In this document: in pieces, positions 20,850 to 33,573 of the stretch
Position numbering within the stretch: position 1 is the stretch's first letter
How the letters are laid out: the number at the start of each line of letters is the position of its first letter
DNA from: Aquarana catesbeiana
Lineage: Eukaryota; Chordata; Amphibia; Anura; Ranidae
Assembly: GCF_042186555.1 (NCBI RefSeq)
Contig: NC_133328.1
Coordinates: forward strand, 330,020,539-330,084,538
Direction: 5' to 3'
Length of the DNA stretch: 64,000 nucleotides
The notes under the pieces: model-generated
The model's database searches: none
Told to the model about the DNA's origin: nothing
Seen by the model: the letters and a program-made list of their open reading frames with translations, nothing else
Translations under genes and position numbers: made by a program

Positions 20850-21952
20850 ATGGGCAAAGTTGGCCAACAGCAACGACACTATAAACCACAGATTGGGCCG
20901 CGGGAGGAACCAAACATGGAACGTTGCGTTACTAGACCGCAACCTCCTTCCTCTAATCCCTCCGCAAATCATTTTGCTCTACTAGACCCTTCTCTGGATT
21001 CGGAAGATGCTACCAATCCCCCTCTACCTAGCTCTCAGAATCAAACTCCCAATTTTCCACCTTCAAGTATGATTCTTACCCCTGACATTTTGGACACCAA
21101 ACTGCAACTTTTACTTCAACAAATCACGTCCAATGTCTCGGCAGAGGTAAGCAAACTAGCTGCCAAATTGAGAGGGCAAATAACCCAAATTGGTGATCAC
21201 ACAGAGACCCTGGAGAGCAAATTCGATGAGATGATAAACTATGTACAAGCGATCGAGGAGGAAAATCATACCTTACGCCTCTCAGTTTCTCAACTGCAAT
21301 TACAACAAGAAGACTTAGAGAACAGAGAAAGAAGACAAAAACCTACGCTTCAGAGGAATTCCGGAGACGGTGGGTGACTCTGAGCTCCGGGCTTATCTTC
21401 TTGGCCTCTTTAACAACTTGGCCCCCTCAGTTGTAGACATAGACTGGCGATTGGACAGGGCCCATCAGTCTCTGGGCCCAAAACCTCCGGCCGGAGCTAG
21501 ACCCAGAGATGTTGTGGTGGAGGTTTCATTACTTCGAAAGTAAGGAGGCACTAATATTGGCAACGCGCAATAAATCCCAAATTATGTATAAGGGTGCTAA
21601 ATTGCAGATCTTTAGCGACCTTTCTCCCATCACCCTTGCTAAACGGAGGAATCTACGCCCACTTACTTTACATTTGCAACAACACAAGATCCCATACTAC
21701 TGGGAATTTCCTTTCTGTCTAGCTGTATCCAAAGATAGAGCCCAATACTCTTTGCGTGAACTGCAAGAGGCTGAGGCCTTCCTAAAAAATTTGGGCCTCC
21801 CCCCTCTTCCAGAGGATGACATGGTCCCTTCTGCTACACAAGTCTGTTTACCTCCAACCACACCCACTCGCATCTGGACCCCTGTCAGGGGCAAGTCCAA
21901 GAAACATCTTTCCACCCCTCAACACCTGCGATCTTCTAAACAACCTCCTTGA
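20850..21952 (+). pseudogene. LINE B ORF1 (coiled-coil/RRM protein), frameshifted
   Basis: Two frames together make a recognisable ORF1. The first (to 21377) includes a coiled coil with LAAKLRGQITQIGDHTETLE and VQAIEEENHTLRLSVSQLQL, then loses frame in the RRM start after ENRERRQK. The RRM continues in another frame (LDRAHQSLGPK at about 21450). A later frame, 21509-21952, holds FHYFESKEALILATRNKS, LQIFSDLSPITLAKRRNLRP and the C-terminal domain. The region order matches LINE A ORF1, but at least two frame changes prevent an intact product. Confidence 0.85.
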
Positions 21953-22685
21953 ACATCTTCCTGAACATTCCTTTTGGTTCTATTCCTCACTACCCTTTGC
22001 ATTTCCATTACCTCAAATTTTTGGATGAAACAATGTTGCTGTTTTGGTAACTTAAGTTTTGAATCTACCCTGCTCCCTTTCCGGGGTAGAATTTTTTCCC
22101 ACCCCATGAGATGCTTTCACTAGAGGTTTTGATACTTTGAGTGACAAATTTACCTGTTAACTTGTTAACTTTGTTTTTCCCTAAGGTGTACAGGTTTTAT
22201 TTTTTTTAAAGGTCTTTTTGTTTCTTTTTTTTTTTTTTTTTTTTTTTCGCTGCTATCAAGCTCATAAGGTGAGCAGCAGGCCCTTTCCATCTCCTCAGTC
22301 AGAGTCACCAGATGGAAGTTCGTTCACGTCCCTATCAGGCCCTGGTCTTTGCCCAGGGTTTCCTGAGAGACTGTTTTCTCTCAGGCCTACAGAGTTTTGA
22401 ACTCTTTTTTCCTTTTTTTCTTTTGATTTTTCTTTTTTGGTTTTCTTTTTTACTTTTCTTACTCATGTTTACAGATTTTTTCCACAGATTGAGAATTCAT
22501 TGCCATTGTTATCTCATTTTAAAACGATATCAACTGGGGGTTTGTCATCTAGTAGTCAGAGGTGAAAAAATGCTGGTTGTTAACAATACCCTTAAACTAC
22601 ATTACATATACCTTTATATTATCAATAATTCAATGCCTATATTGTCTGATATTTCTACATTAGCATATCTGAATAGATTACAAAC

Positions 22686-25600
22686 ATGGCTTTGAAAATT
22701 ATGTTCTATAATGTGAAGGGCCTGGGTTCAGTTAATAAGCGCTGTTTGGCCCTGAAGGATTTCAGGGCATCGGGCACAGATGTGGTAATGATCCAGGAGA
22801 CCCATTTTCGGGCAAGTGGATCATTAAAATTTGCCTCAAAGGTTTTCCCCACCTCCTTTCCTGCCTCTGCCTCCATAGGCAGAGCAGGGGTGGCAATCTT
22901 AAATCGGAAAATCGTGCCCTGTTAAAGTTAGGAAGTCTCACGTGGATCCTCATGGGAGATTTCTTATCCTAGAATGTGAATACATGTCTGCCTCTTTTAC
23001 ACTGGTTAATTTATACGCTCCAAACACGGGCCAGATTGACTTCCTCAACAAACTTTTTGATACTTCTCAATATCGCACACAACCTTTTATGATAGTTGGT
23101 GGGGACTTCAATCTGGTCATGTCACCCACTAGGGATAGACAAACCCTTTTTAGTACTGTCCCATCCAAAAGAGTATTGTCCCAAGCCAATGCCTTTCGTA
23201 AATGTATCAGGTCATGCAGACTCTTCGACTCATGGAGGATAAAACATCCCTCTGCTACACAATTTATGTTCTATTCACCAGCCCATAAAATGTATTCCTG
23301 CCTTGATCACTTTTTTGTTTCAGCCCACTCATCCCCTATGTGGTCGAATCGGATATTTCTCCCATTACATGGTTGGACCATGCGCCCATTATGTTAGATC
23401 TTATGCTTTCTCAGACTTATACCTAATCCTGTCATTGGCGTCTTAACGACCACCTTTTGCAGTCTGACGTATCCCACTCCATCCTAGTAAATGGCTTGAA
23501 AGAGTATTTTTTACTCAACACTGGATCGATATCTCAGATTTCTACACTGTGGGAGGCACACAAGGCTGTTTTCCGAGGTGCGTGTATAGCTGAAAGCTCT
23601 CGGCTGAAGAGAGATAGAAATAGTCTTATACAGTCTTTAATGTCCGCTCTAGTAATTGCTGAGCGGATGCTTTTGGATGGTCCCACAGTGATGAAATTAC
23701 GCAAAGTCATTCATCTCAGAGAACAAATTAAATCCACAAAACTTGACAAAACAGCCAGGTCCATGCTGTGGACATAACAAAAATGTGTTGAATACTCCAA
23801 TAAACCCCACAGGATGTTAGTTAATCAGCTATGCCCACGACCGTTTAATTAATTCCCTGACTTTCTTCAACAATCAGATGGATCTAGAACACACTGCCCC
23901 TATGAGATGTCCAAAATTTTTGGCAACTTTACCCAAGAAAATTTTGAGTCCTTTTTCTCCAATATAAAGTTACCGAAATTATCTACAACAGATTTAGAGA
24001 GTTCTCTCCTTAAGGGCACTCCTCCGCACTCACATTTCTCCCATTCCCATATCCCATATCCCTCTATCCCAGACAACTACAGACCCATAGCCCTCCTAAA
24101 TTCAGACTACAAAACATTTACTAAAATACTTGCCTCCGGACTATCCGTGCTCATCCCCAAACTGATCCACAGGGATCAGGTGGGTTTCATGCTTGGTAGG
24201 CATGCGGGAGACAACACCTGGCGTACAATAGACCTAATAGACCTTTTAGATAGAACTTCTCATTCGGCATTAATTCTGAGTTTAGACGCACAGAAAGCTT
24301 TTGACAGGCTAAGTTGGCCCTACATGTTTGCCACTTTAAAGATATTCAGTTTTAGCTGTCCTTTTACTAAAAGCTTTAGAGGCCCTATACTCAACTGTCA
24401 CAGCACAGGTGCAAATGTCGTCCTTCCTGTCTCCTGGCTTCCCCATGACAAATGGAACTCGGCAGGGTTGTCCTCTTTCGCCATTGCTTTTTATCTCGTG
24501 CTTGGAACCCCTAGCCGAGTCTATCCGTATTCACCCAGATATAGTAGGGGTGGTGATAGACAGGGGAATATAAATTATCATTATTTGCAGATGACATTTT
24601 GCTTACTATCACTAACCCATTGATATCTCTCCCCTTGTTACATAAAATATTGACTTCTTTCAGTGCTGTCACCGGATATAAAGTCAACACCTCCAAAACT
24701 GAAGCCTTTCCTATACACATTCCATCGCCCTTATTATCCCAACTCAAAGAATCATACTCTTATAAATGGTCTGGCACCTCTCTCAAATACGTGGGTGTAT
24801 AAATAAGTCTCTGTCAAACTGGACCAAATATCCCCTGTCCCTCTTAGGCAGAATCAATGTTTTAAAAATGTCTATTCTACCCAGATTGCTTTATTACTTT
24901 GAAACTCTCCCAGTAGCTGTACCTGCTTCACAACTAAAAGTACTCCACAGGAATTTTCCTAAATTTATATGGAATGGTAGGGCCCATCGCATAGCGAGCT
25001 CTGTGATGTTTTCCCTTAGATCCAGAGGAGGTTTAGGAGCTCTGGACATTACTAAATACTATCATGCCACACATTTAAGGGCCATTACCTCTTGGACTTC
25101 CTTGCATGCACCAAACCAATGGGCCGCCATTGAAAAAGGGGTACTCTATCTGGTCCACCCGTGCTCCTTGATTTGGGGTGCCCCCCCTCTGGATCCCATA
25201 TATAAACATCAGTGCATTGGCCCAATGGCATTAACTTTAACCATTTGGCGTCATTGCCTCAAACGTTATCCCCTTATGACCCCCTGCTCACCTCTTGTGA
25301 ATGTATTATTCAACCCGCTCATTCCAGACAGTATGTCCCTGGGCAGGATTTTTCCATGGATTAATGTACATCTCTTTCAGCTCCAGAACCTGGTCCATCC
25401 CATAACGAGGAGACTGCATACTTTCAACACTTTAGGTGAAAAATTTGATATACCATCACACCTTTTCCACTTTTACCTACAGATTAGACATTTCTTCCAC
25501 TCTAAATAACCAACCCTGACCCTAGATAAGCCAACTACCTTTGAATACCTATGTGCCCAGGGCCCTCATCAACTGCATTTAATTTCATGTATTTACCGTA

Positions 25601-25910
25601 TCCTCCATGAGTCAACTCCTATCACGGAAACCTTGCACCATTATATGAGCAGGTGGTCTCACTTAGTGGGCCATCCTATCACAATACAAATGTGGGATAG
25701 GATTTGGTCCCCTGCTTTTAGATCTTCCAAATGTGTCATTCAGAGGGAGACATCCATTAAGATTCTCATGTTTTGGCATAGAACTCCGGATGTAATTCAT
25801 AAGTATGAACCCTCAGTCCCGCCGCACTGTTGGCGGTGTGGGACTGACAAAGGCTCTTTATTTTATATCTTTTGGCAATGCTCCCTGATTCAACCCTTTT
25901 AGCATGATGT
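22686..25910 (+). pseudogene. LINE B ORF2 (endonuclease-RT), multiply broken
   Basis: Starts MALKIMFYNVKGLGS with QETHF, the endonuclease N terminus. The frame is lost at about 22922, resumes with GRFLILECEYM, then VNLYAPNTGQ and GGDFNLVMSP (catalytic D and N). Further breaks follow near 23397 and 23777. The RT appears at about 24060-24600: DNYRPIALLNSDYKTFTKIL, HRDQVGFMLGRHAGDN, LSLDAQKAFDRLSW. After a frame change comes a FADD motif encoded at 24584-24595, then the thumb/connection region 24766-25509 and a C-terminal HCWRCG...FWQCSLIQ Cys/His motif at about 25820-25900. Many frameshifts make it non-functional. Confidence 0.9.
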
Positions 25911-26544
25911 ACATTTACTTATACAAAAGGTGGTTGGGGTGTCCCTTCCGATGAATTCTTTGATTTATCTGTTAGGTCTACCTTCTTAAGGTGTATCTAA
26001 AAAGGCAAATAGGCTAATATCTTATATTTTACTAGCTTATCTACTTATTTACTAGCAGAGGCTTATTTACTAGCAGAGGCTTATCCCACTGTCCTGGTTA
26101 TCCAATGCACCTCCTTCGTGGTCCAGATTTCTACATCTGGTGGCTGAGATTCGGACGATGGAGTTTTTGACGGCCTTGGTGCATGACTGCATCCCCCAAT
26201 TTAATAAAATATGGGAACCGCGGGATCTTTTGGAATTCAAGACCCACATACTACCAAACATGCCCTAATCTTCTATTGATTCTACATTGATTGTGTTTAT
26301 TTGACTTCTTGAGGTTCTAGATTCTTATCCATAATTCACACCCGTGCCTAGTTTCTGTGAACATTTTTCTTTTTACTTAGAATTGTTTTTTTCTATTTTA
26401 TTTTTCCTTTTTATTATGACTGTTTATAATGCACTTTCATTGATAGTGTAATGTACATTTTGTTACAATTTTGTACTTGTTCTCTGATACCCCAATAAAA
26501 ATACAATTTAAAAAAAAAAAAAAAAAGAAGATGATATATTATGT

Positions 26545-26860
26545 CATCTTCTGTCTCTGTGGCCCTGCACCTTATGTTTGATGTCGAGGTCAGCACCCAG
26601 AGTTTGTCTCTGAGGCCCAGCACAAGAGTTTACCTCTGAGGACCAATACCTCAAATTTGTCTCTGGGGCCCATCAACCAGATTTTTGCCTCTGTTGCCCA
26701 TCACCCCAAGTTTGTTTCTGAGGCTCAAGCACCCAGAATTTGCCTCTTTGACTCAACACCCTGAGTTTGAGTCTGAGGCCCACCACTACAAGTCTGTCCT
26801 GAGGCTCAGTGTCTTGAGTCTGTCTCTGAAGCCAAGCAACCCAAGCTGTTTGTGATCTAG
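26545..26860. repeat. Imperfect tandem repeat, about 34-bp unit
   Basis: Degenerate head-to-tail units with the core gtttgtctctgaggcccagc recur about nine times with substitutions and small indels (gtttacctctgaggacc, atttgtctctggggccc, gtttgtttctgaggctc and so on). It lies immediately 3' of the LINE B target duplication. No coding function is inferred. Confidence 0.75.
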
Positions 26861-26929
26861 ACAGTCTTCCCAGAATATGTTTCTTTTAAATTTAAACCAA
26901 TATTTCCTACATATGTTAACTTCTCATTT

Positions 26930-27022
26930 TAGTGTGTATGAGAGACAAGTTTGGGCCAACGTCCTTCGGACATAATTCCACGATTTTCTTGATGAACAAT
27001 CCGATCATGTGTACAAGGCTTT
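26930..27022 (+). mobile_element. Truncated Harbinger MITE terminus
   Basis: Carries the subterminal block agacaagtttgggccaacgt and an imperfect terminal gatcatgtgtacaaggc, matching the right ends at 27960-28026 and 7125-7212 with more divergence. Only the right about 90 bp are recognisable. Confidence 0.6.
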
Positions 27023-27180
27023 TGTCTTGTGATTTTCAATGCACTATACATATATACAAGTAGAAGGAAAAAATAAAAAATAAAAAAATAGTAGAAGGAA
27101 AAAATATACCGCTCAGGGTGGCAAAAGCCTCATCTCACCATCCCCGTTAAATAGGGTGCCTGCTCAGTATACAAGGTAAT

Positions 27181-27371
27181 AGTGAGCAAGAAGGAAAGTC
27201 CGGATGGCCGCACTCCAAAATATATTCCTTTATTGAAAAACAGTATAAAGCAATGGGAATAAAAGCATAAATGCATTTGTGCTTTTTCTCCCATTGCTGT
27301 ATGGACTGTTTTTCAATAAAGGAATATATTTTGGAGTGCGGCCATCCGGACTTTCCTTCTTGCTCACTATA
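27181..27371. repeat. Foldback with about 75-bp near-perfect arms
   Basis: The left arm starting agtgagcaagaaggaaagtc is repeated inverted ending gactttccttcttgctcact. Both arms include ccggatggccgcactccaaa and ttcctttattgaaaaacagt. The central 60 bp contains a second, imperfect pairing around agcaatggga / tcccattgct. Arms are almost identical, so the foldback is recent or maintained. No TIR/TSD pattern of a named family is recognised. Confidence 0.85.
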
Positions 27372-27610
27372 CATATATACAACCTAATTCCATCTGATGT
27401 GGAAAGAGTGATGCAAAATGGTGTAGAAACAGCCTTTGGGTGAAAATTAAACAAATTTGTATTCAGCCATTAAAGAATGAAATATTGTATATATTAAAAT
27501 AATTGTTGTGTATATTGTATGGTTTACGGTATGATGTTACTATACATTAGAAAGTTAAACCAATTCAAAATGAATGGTCACACTTGATAGCAACAGTGAT
27601 GGACACCTTA

Positions 27611-28026
27611 TGCCCCGTACACACGATAGGATTTTCCAATAGAAAATGTTCTATGGGAGCTTGTTGTCAGAAATTCCGACCATGTGTAGGCTCCATCGGA
27701 CATTTTCTATTGGAATTTCCATCACACAAAATTTGAGATCTGGATCTCAAAATTTTCTGACAACAAAATCTGTTGTCATAAATTCCAATCGTGTATACAC
27801 AATTCCGACAAAGTTCCATGCATGCTCGGAATCAAGCAGAAGAGCTGCACTGGCTATTGAACTTAATTTTTCGTCGTACGTGTTCTAAGTCACCGCGTTC
27901 TTGACGTTCTGAATTTCCAACAAGATTTGTGTGTCCGTGTGTATGCAAGACAAGTTTGAGCCAACATCCGTCGGAAAAAAAAACATGGATTTTGTTGTTG
28001 TAAAATCCTATCGTGTGTACAGGGCA
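27611..28026 (+). mobile_element. Full-length Harbinger-derived MITE (416 bp)
   Basis: Begins tgccccgtacacacgatagg and ends with the inverted counterpart cgtgtgtacagggca. TTA flanks both sides (27608-27610 and 28027-28029), the 3-bp TWA duplication expected for PIF/Harbinger. Interior palindromic stretches (gagatctggatctc) and the agacaagtttgagccaacatcc block match the subterminal part of the autonomous element ending at 7212. No protein is encoded. Confidence 0.9.
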
Positions 28027-28029
28027 TTA

Positions 28030-31000
28030 GACTTAATAGTCCTGTATTTGAGTGTGGAAACATGGTACTTAGAAACATGGTTTTAAAGGCCTTGGATAGG
28101 TATATGAAAGATAATAATTTATACGTGTCAAAGGTGAAATTACTGCGCTGTCTAGTAAGCTATTCTACTAAGAAATAGTATGGTGAATAGTGGGTCCGGC
28201 TGCAGCTTAAATGTGAGACGACGCGCCGCCCATGCCCCTGGACGACATCATCTTTGACAAAATGGCTTAGGGAGGAGCAGCGTGCTGACATCGCCACAAA
28301 CAACGCAAGGTCCCAGAAGGAACGGGCTAATACCGAGAGCCGGCCGGCTCGAACACTTTTTATGACATGTTTTTATACTCTTGAGACATTGTAAGTGTAA
28401 TCTAGTTTTTACTATTATTAAATGTTTGTTGAATTACACTATGGAAGCCTTCTTTTTTAACATGGAGGACTGCTGACGGTGGGCCACCTAAGGATAACTC
28501 CAGCAGAGGAGAGGAGATATCAGGCTGACAAGCATAGAGACCCTGGCTGGGGTATAAGCCAGAGGCGGATGCGATCTCCCTAAAAAGAGATCAATATAGC
28601 TTGTAAGTGGCAGTTGTTTCCCAGGTGGAGGAATCTTTCTATCCCAAACTTATCACTACTTCTTGGGTGTTTTTCATTTTAAATCACCAATAACCAGTGA
28701 ACTGAGGACATCCTATGCAATTGGAAATACCACTTGATTGTGGAACCTGTTTTTCAAGAACTTTTTGTTAGTATAAATTTTCCACAGGACTGTCAGCCTT
28801 GAGGTACACTGTGTGTTTTATTTGTTTTTATCAAATTTTAATACTTGTGTTCAATTATCTCATCATATATGGTTACATTTTGGAACCACGTACTTTGGTG
28901 TTTCCTACCATCTGACTGGGAGTGATTATATCCTCCATCTGATATGGACATTGAGTATATGTGGATATATGTTACCATATGTTTATAGTCTCACTCAGCG
29001 CAGCTTACCATTTTAAAATTATAATAATTTATACGTTTTTACAATTCTTGCAGTTTAAACAGCATATTGTTATGTGCAGATAATTTATGGAGAAAATCAA
29101 AAAGATATATGAACTCTCTCAATATTCATTAAGCATTGGACTGCACATTCTGAGCTTTCTTTTCTTATTTTTTCCAATATAATTGGCCTTAATATTGTAC
29201 GTCACAATCCTGATTCATGTGTGTCAATGTTTGTATCTTTACTTATAAAGATACAATACAATACTTATAAAGATACAATAGAGAAAAATGTTCAAACCTA
29301 ATAATCATCATCTTAATATCTGTATATATGTTGCATCTAAGGCAGGGTGCTACACCATGCCTACACTTAGCATAATTCAGAAAGTGTCCAAGTATTTGCA
29401 TTTATGATGCTCAGACTGGATAGAATAGCATATAACATATTGGGTGGTTTTCTAAAAATTTGTAAGAGAAATTAGTGAAAGTTATTCTAGTTATAATTAG
29501 AATTTTGTTGACTCAGTTGTTTATATTATGCTGAAGACTATAACACTGTATAGGGATGTGAAACTTTCTATCTTCATGGCTAAGATACTGGCAAGAATGT
29601 CTATTGCTGTTTCATCTTGAAAGATGATTTGATAACAATAATGCCAAGCTATCATTACCTACTCCATCTTATGATCCTGTTCAGTGGAAAAATGAAATGA
29701 ATGATACCAGTAACTGCTCTATTGAAGGCATTGTGGGTTGAAAAAAGGGCAATAGCAAACAACAACAAACGTTAAGTGCTGCTGGCAGAAGTTTCATTAT
29801 GTGCTAATGTTTGTGATTTTTGCACACATGTTAAAATGCAAACATTATTGAAAGCAATATTAGCACAGTGGTTTTTCATTATACGTTTTTTTTTTGCAAA
29901 AATACACTACAGTTAATTTTAGTTCACACAAACACAATATATTACCCACTTTTTTTTTTTTAGATTAAATAGATACCAATCATGTCAAGCCTTAAAATTG
30001 CATGCGCCCCTGAAATGGCAACAAGCTTCAGTACCTGAAATTATCCATAGATGATGCTTCAAAGGCCTTTACAGGGCATTGGTGTAGAGTTAGCCATGAT
30101 TAATGGCCTACTCAGCTAAATTAGATAATTTTACACATGTGTGACCATGGGGGTGGGGTGGGTATTAAAATTTTTTTTGTATGTCATTTTATTTTTTTCA
30201 TAACTTTTTCACATACTTTTTTTGCCGTCATTTAGGGGACCAATAACATTTACAGTGACGGGTTTTCTTTACTGAGACAAAAGGAGTCTTTTAGACCACT
30301 GTTGTCTCAACAACGAGAACCTGTCACTGTCACTGTGTAACTGAATACTGCAGTGGGGTGCAGAGGAGACATCAGGGGTCTAATAGATCCCCTAATAGGT
30401 CCCTGATGTCTCCCCTGCACTCCGCTGCAGTATTCTGATGGGAATCATAGGGCTACTGATCAATGTATTATATTGTATATGCTCTATCAGACTTGTCATT
30501 TGTTTCTGGGGTCCAATGAATGCTGCTCTCTCTAGAAAAGTATTAAATGCTGTTCATCCTGGATATGTGGAATGAATAATATTTTAAATACTCCTCCAAT
30601 CATGAATTTTATGACAACAATATGATTAGAACTGGTGGTTTGCCTCTTGTCTTTCTGTTACAATTTTGATTCTGATGGTTCACTGCTCTCTGATTTACCA
30701 GTTGAGCTTGGGTTGGAGTATCCCATTGCCATTTTTAAGGGTTGTGGAAGGGGGTGATGTTATACTCTGTGCCTCAGGGTTAGCCTGCATCACCTGCTGT
30801 GGGTGTTGTCATAACAACAGGTTTTTAATCATGAGTGGTGTGGACCGGTATTTTGGAAGTCCATTTTAAGGCAGCTTTCCTCTGTTTCACATATGGCAAA
30901 TGATTGATTATTCATTGATCATGAATTCTGTACTAATAATATATATAACTAATAGTGAAAAAGAGATAAACCTGAACCAAAATGAGAAAGGTTTATATTT

Positions 31001-31413
31001 CCCATAGATACTAAAGATACGTGTTCTGTATATATGTTAGAAGGGTGAGCAACTATTCTGGTAATAGATTAATCAATATCAGGCATTACACATATTAGGC
31101 TATAGATTGCAAGCTTTTGAGAAGAGCCCTCTTAATCCTTTTGTATTGAATTATATTGAAACTGTACCATCTTCCTTTATTTTGTAAAGTGCAGTGCAAA
31201 CTGTTGGAGCTATTCTGTATAAATCCTGTAAAACAATAACAGCAACAATGTCTACAAGTTGGGAGTATTGTTGTGTTCTATATGGTCCGACAAAAAAACT
31301 TTATATCTTTGCAATTTATATTTGTTTACATATATGCAAGTGGTCAGTGTAACAAACGTTTAGTCAAAAATAAAAACCCTGTGTTTGCAAGCCACTAAAG
31401 AATTTTCACTGAC
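28030..31413. other. AT-rich stretch without genes
   Basis: No protein with recognisable motifs in 3.4 kb. It includes a GC-richer repeat-like island at 28190-28340, a poly-T region at 29889-29960 and a foldback at 30343-30435. Short open frames here show no domain signature. This is one of the few stretches that could be unique intergenic DNA. Confidence 0.5.
30343..30435. repeat. Foldback (about 36-bp arms)
   Basis: gaatactgcagtggggtgca at the left pairs with tgcactccgctgcagtattc at the right. The inner parts gagacatcaggg / ccctgatgtctc also pair, leaving a centre of about 20 bp around ctaatagatcccctaatag. Non-coding; possibly part of a MITE. Confidence 0.75.
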
Positions 31414-31417
31414 TTAA

Positions 31418-31571
31418 CCACTTGCCTACGGGGCAGTTTCACCCCCTCCCAGCCCAGGCCAATTTTCAGCTTTCAGTGCTTTCACACTTTGAATGGCAAT
31501 TAGTCAGTCATGCAACACTGTACCTACATGAAATTTGTGTCCTTTTTTTCTCACAAATAGATATTTCTTGT
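31418..31571 (+). mobile_element. Second TTAA element, left part (host of LINE C)
   Basis: Preceded by TTAA at 31414-31417 and opening ccacttgcctacggggcagt. It then follows the 4170 element closely (aattttcagctttcagtgct, cacactttgaatggcaatta, gcaacactgtacc) up to the aaatagatatttcttgtg point where LINE C's poly-T begins. The other half is at about 37778-38206. Confidence 0.8.
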
Positions 31572-31883
31572 GTTTTTTTTTTTTTGTTTTTTGTTTTTGT
31601 GTTTTCGTTTTTCATTTTTTACTTCAAAATCTATCCAGAGAATTTCAGATTACAAAAATAATACGACAGTCTGAACGACAGCAATGAGTCTTTAGAAACT
31701 CAAGACCCAGTGTAGGAGATAACAATTAGGTATCAATAGTATAATGGTGGGGGAGGGAGAGTGTGGAGGGAAATACCAGGGAGCTTAGCAGAATGACAGT
31801 TTAATTGAAAGCAGCAAGAAGAGAATGTCAAATATAATGTTTACTTTCATGGTGTAATCATCGGGTAATCTAAGTTAGTGCTG

Positions 31884-33287
31884 TTAGGGGGTGGTAATGT
31901 TCGCGGAGTAATTGGTCCAAGGGGCCCAAAGTTCTTGCATTTTAGATACTGAAAGGTGTGCTTTTGCATACATAAATTCCAATTGAAAGTGTTGATCTAG
32001 CGTGGTGTGTAGTAGCTGACTTGAAGGAAGAATGTTGCTGTTCCAGTTGTGTGCTATCAAAAGCCGCGCTGCAATGAAGAGATGTGTAATAATGAAGTTG
32101 TATGGAGTGGGCAATGACTTGAGGTCTAGCCCTAATAAGGCTTGTTGAGGGGACAGCGTGTTGCTGGTTCCTGTGAATTTTTTAATAAGGGATTGCACCA
32201 TATTCCAAAAAGGGAGAAATAAAGGGCAAGACCACCAGATGTGAATGGTTGATTCCTAGGTCACCACACCCTCTCTAAAAGGGGGCTGAGTGTGAATGAG
32301 AGATTCAGGCTAGTTTTGCTGGTGTTAGGTAACAATAGTGTAGGAGTTTCTGTGCAGTTTCCCAATGAGTTAGGCATCTGGAAAATTTAAATGGGGCTTT
32401 TGTAGCATAGTGCCAAGTCTTGATATCTGTTGAGAAGTTGAGGATTTGCTCCCATTTGGCCATTGAGGGTAGTTTGGTGTGAATTTGTGCGAAAATCAGC
32501 GCTTTGTAGACGTGTGAAATCCCTTTATCGGGGTATGAGGTTTTTCCAAAAAAGCTTAGAATGTCAGTGGTATGGATATTGTCTGACCATGTAATTGTTC
32601 GTAGAGCATGGCGTATTTGGAAGAATTTGTAGAACTCAAGGTTGGGAATCTGGAACTGTGAGTGTAGGCTTTAAAATGTGCGCAAGGCGCCCCTATCGTA
32701 TAAGTCCTCAACTGTTGATATTCCAGCAGTTTACCATGTAGAAGTGGATACATCAGCACATATGAGTTCCAGGGAGGAGAGAGGAAGGAACTTCAGAGTT
32801 TGCGATGTTAGCCCTCTGGTATGTTGGCTGCAAGATTTCCAGACTTTAATTGTGGAGTTTACCGTGTTGAGAAAGGAATGATGTGGGTTGTAATGTAGCC
32901 AGATTGCAGCAAGAATTGGATTTGATTTGACCCAATTGGATTTGATTTGGACCCATAAGGGCTGTTCCGATAGTGACCTCCAGTGTTTAGTTTGACTTAG
33001 GAGAGTGGCTTTGTAGTATTTCTTAATGTCTGTTACACCCACTCCAGCTTTGGATGTTGGTGTGCATGTAGTGGAATGCTTTATTCTGGGATGTTTGTTA
33101 TCCCATATGAAGGTGTTAATGACTCTTTGTAGTGTAGATAATTGAGTGGATAGTATGGGCAAATGGAGTTTGCTGAGAAAGTATAACACATGAGGCATTA
33201 GGAACATTTTTTGTCATTGCAATTTTCCCAGCCCAGGAAGCTCTGGTTGAGCGTAAAGAGGAGCTGAGTTTTTGTAGTTTGCTGAGT
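31884..33287 (-). pseudogene. LINE C ORF2, post-RT region
   Basis: Recognisable in pieces. KLQKLSSSLRSTRASWAGKI at the right edge corresponds to the L-S-W-I/A-G-K-I motif that follows the RT palm. Then VLYFLSKLHLPIL, FIWDNKHPRIK, and a C-terminal tail around 32201-31884 (ALLGLDLKSLP, LIAHNWNS). Stops and frameshifts occur throughout. The RT palm with its catalytic aspartates should lie just to the right but is absent, replaced by the palindromic element. Confidence 0.8.
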
Positions 33288-33573
33288 AATGCCGTGTACA
33301 CACGATCGGACTTTCTGGCATGCTTGGTCCGGCAGACTTTCCGACGGACTTTGTCCGCCAGGTGCGCCGGACTTTAAAACGGACGGACTTGCCCACACAC
33401 GACCGGACTTTCCGGCGGGCTAAATCCACCTGTCTTTCCGACGGACTTTCGCCGGAGTTACGGTGGACTTTCAGAATGAACGGACTTGCCCACACATGGA
33501 CAAGTCTGTTCATTTTGAATGAGACTCAGGTACGACGGGACTAGAAAAGGAAGTCAATCTTGCCGCTTTTATC
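33288..33573. mobile_element. MITE-like GC-rich segment (gccgtgtacacacgatcgga terminus)
   Basis: Starts ccgtgtacacacgatcggac directly after LINE C sequence and contains reiterated ggactttccgacgg-type motifs (ggcagactttccgacggact, ggactttccggcgggc, tctttccgacggactttcgc). This resembles, from memory, a frog MITE family distinct from the TGCCCTGTACACAC Harbinger type. No matching right terminus is found on the far side of the palindrome, so one end has been lost. Confidence 0.55.

Larger units (their letters stand above)
19892..26525 (+). mobile_element. LINE B: full-length, decayed L1/Tx1-type retrotransposon
   Basis: Bounded by an 11-bp target duplication, agaagatgata, at 19881-19891 and 26526-26536. 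The 5' UTR is GC-rich (19892 to about 20849), then ORF1 (20850-21952), ORF2 (22686 to about 25910), and a 3' UTR ending AATAAA plus an A tract of about 17. The length of 6634 bp agrees with LINE A and with LINE D after its insertions are subtracted. Numerous frameshifts and stops make it older than LINE A or LINE E. Confidence 0.92.
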
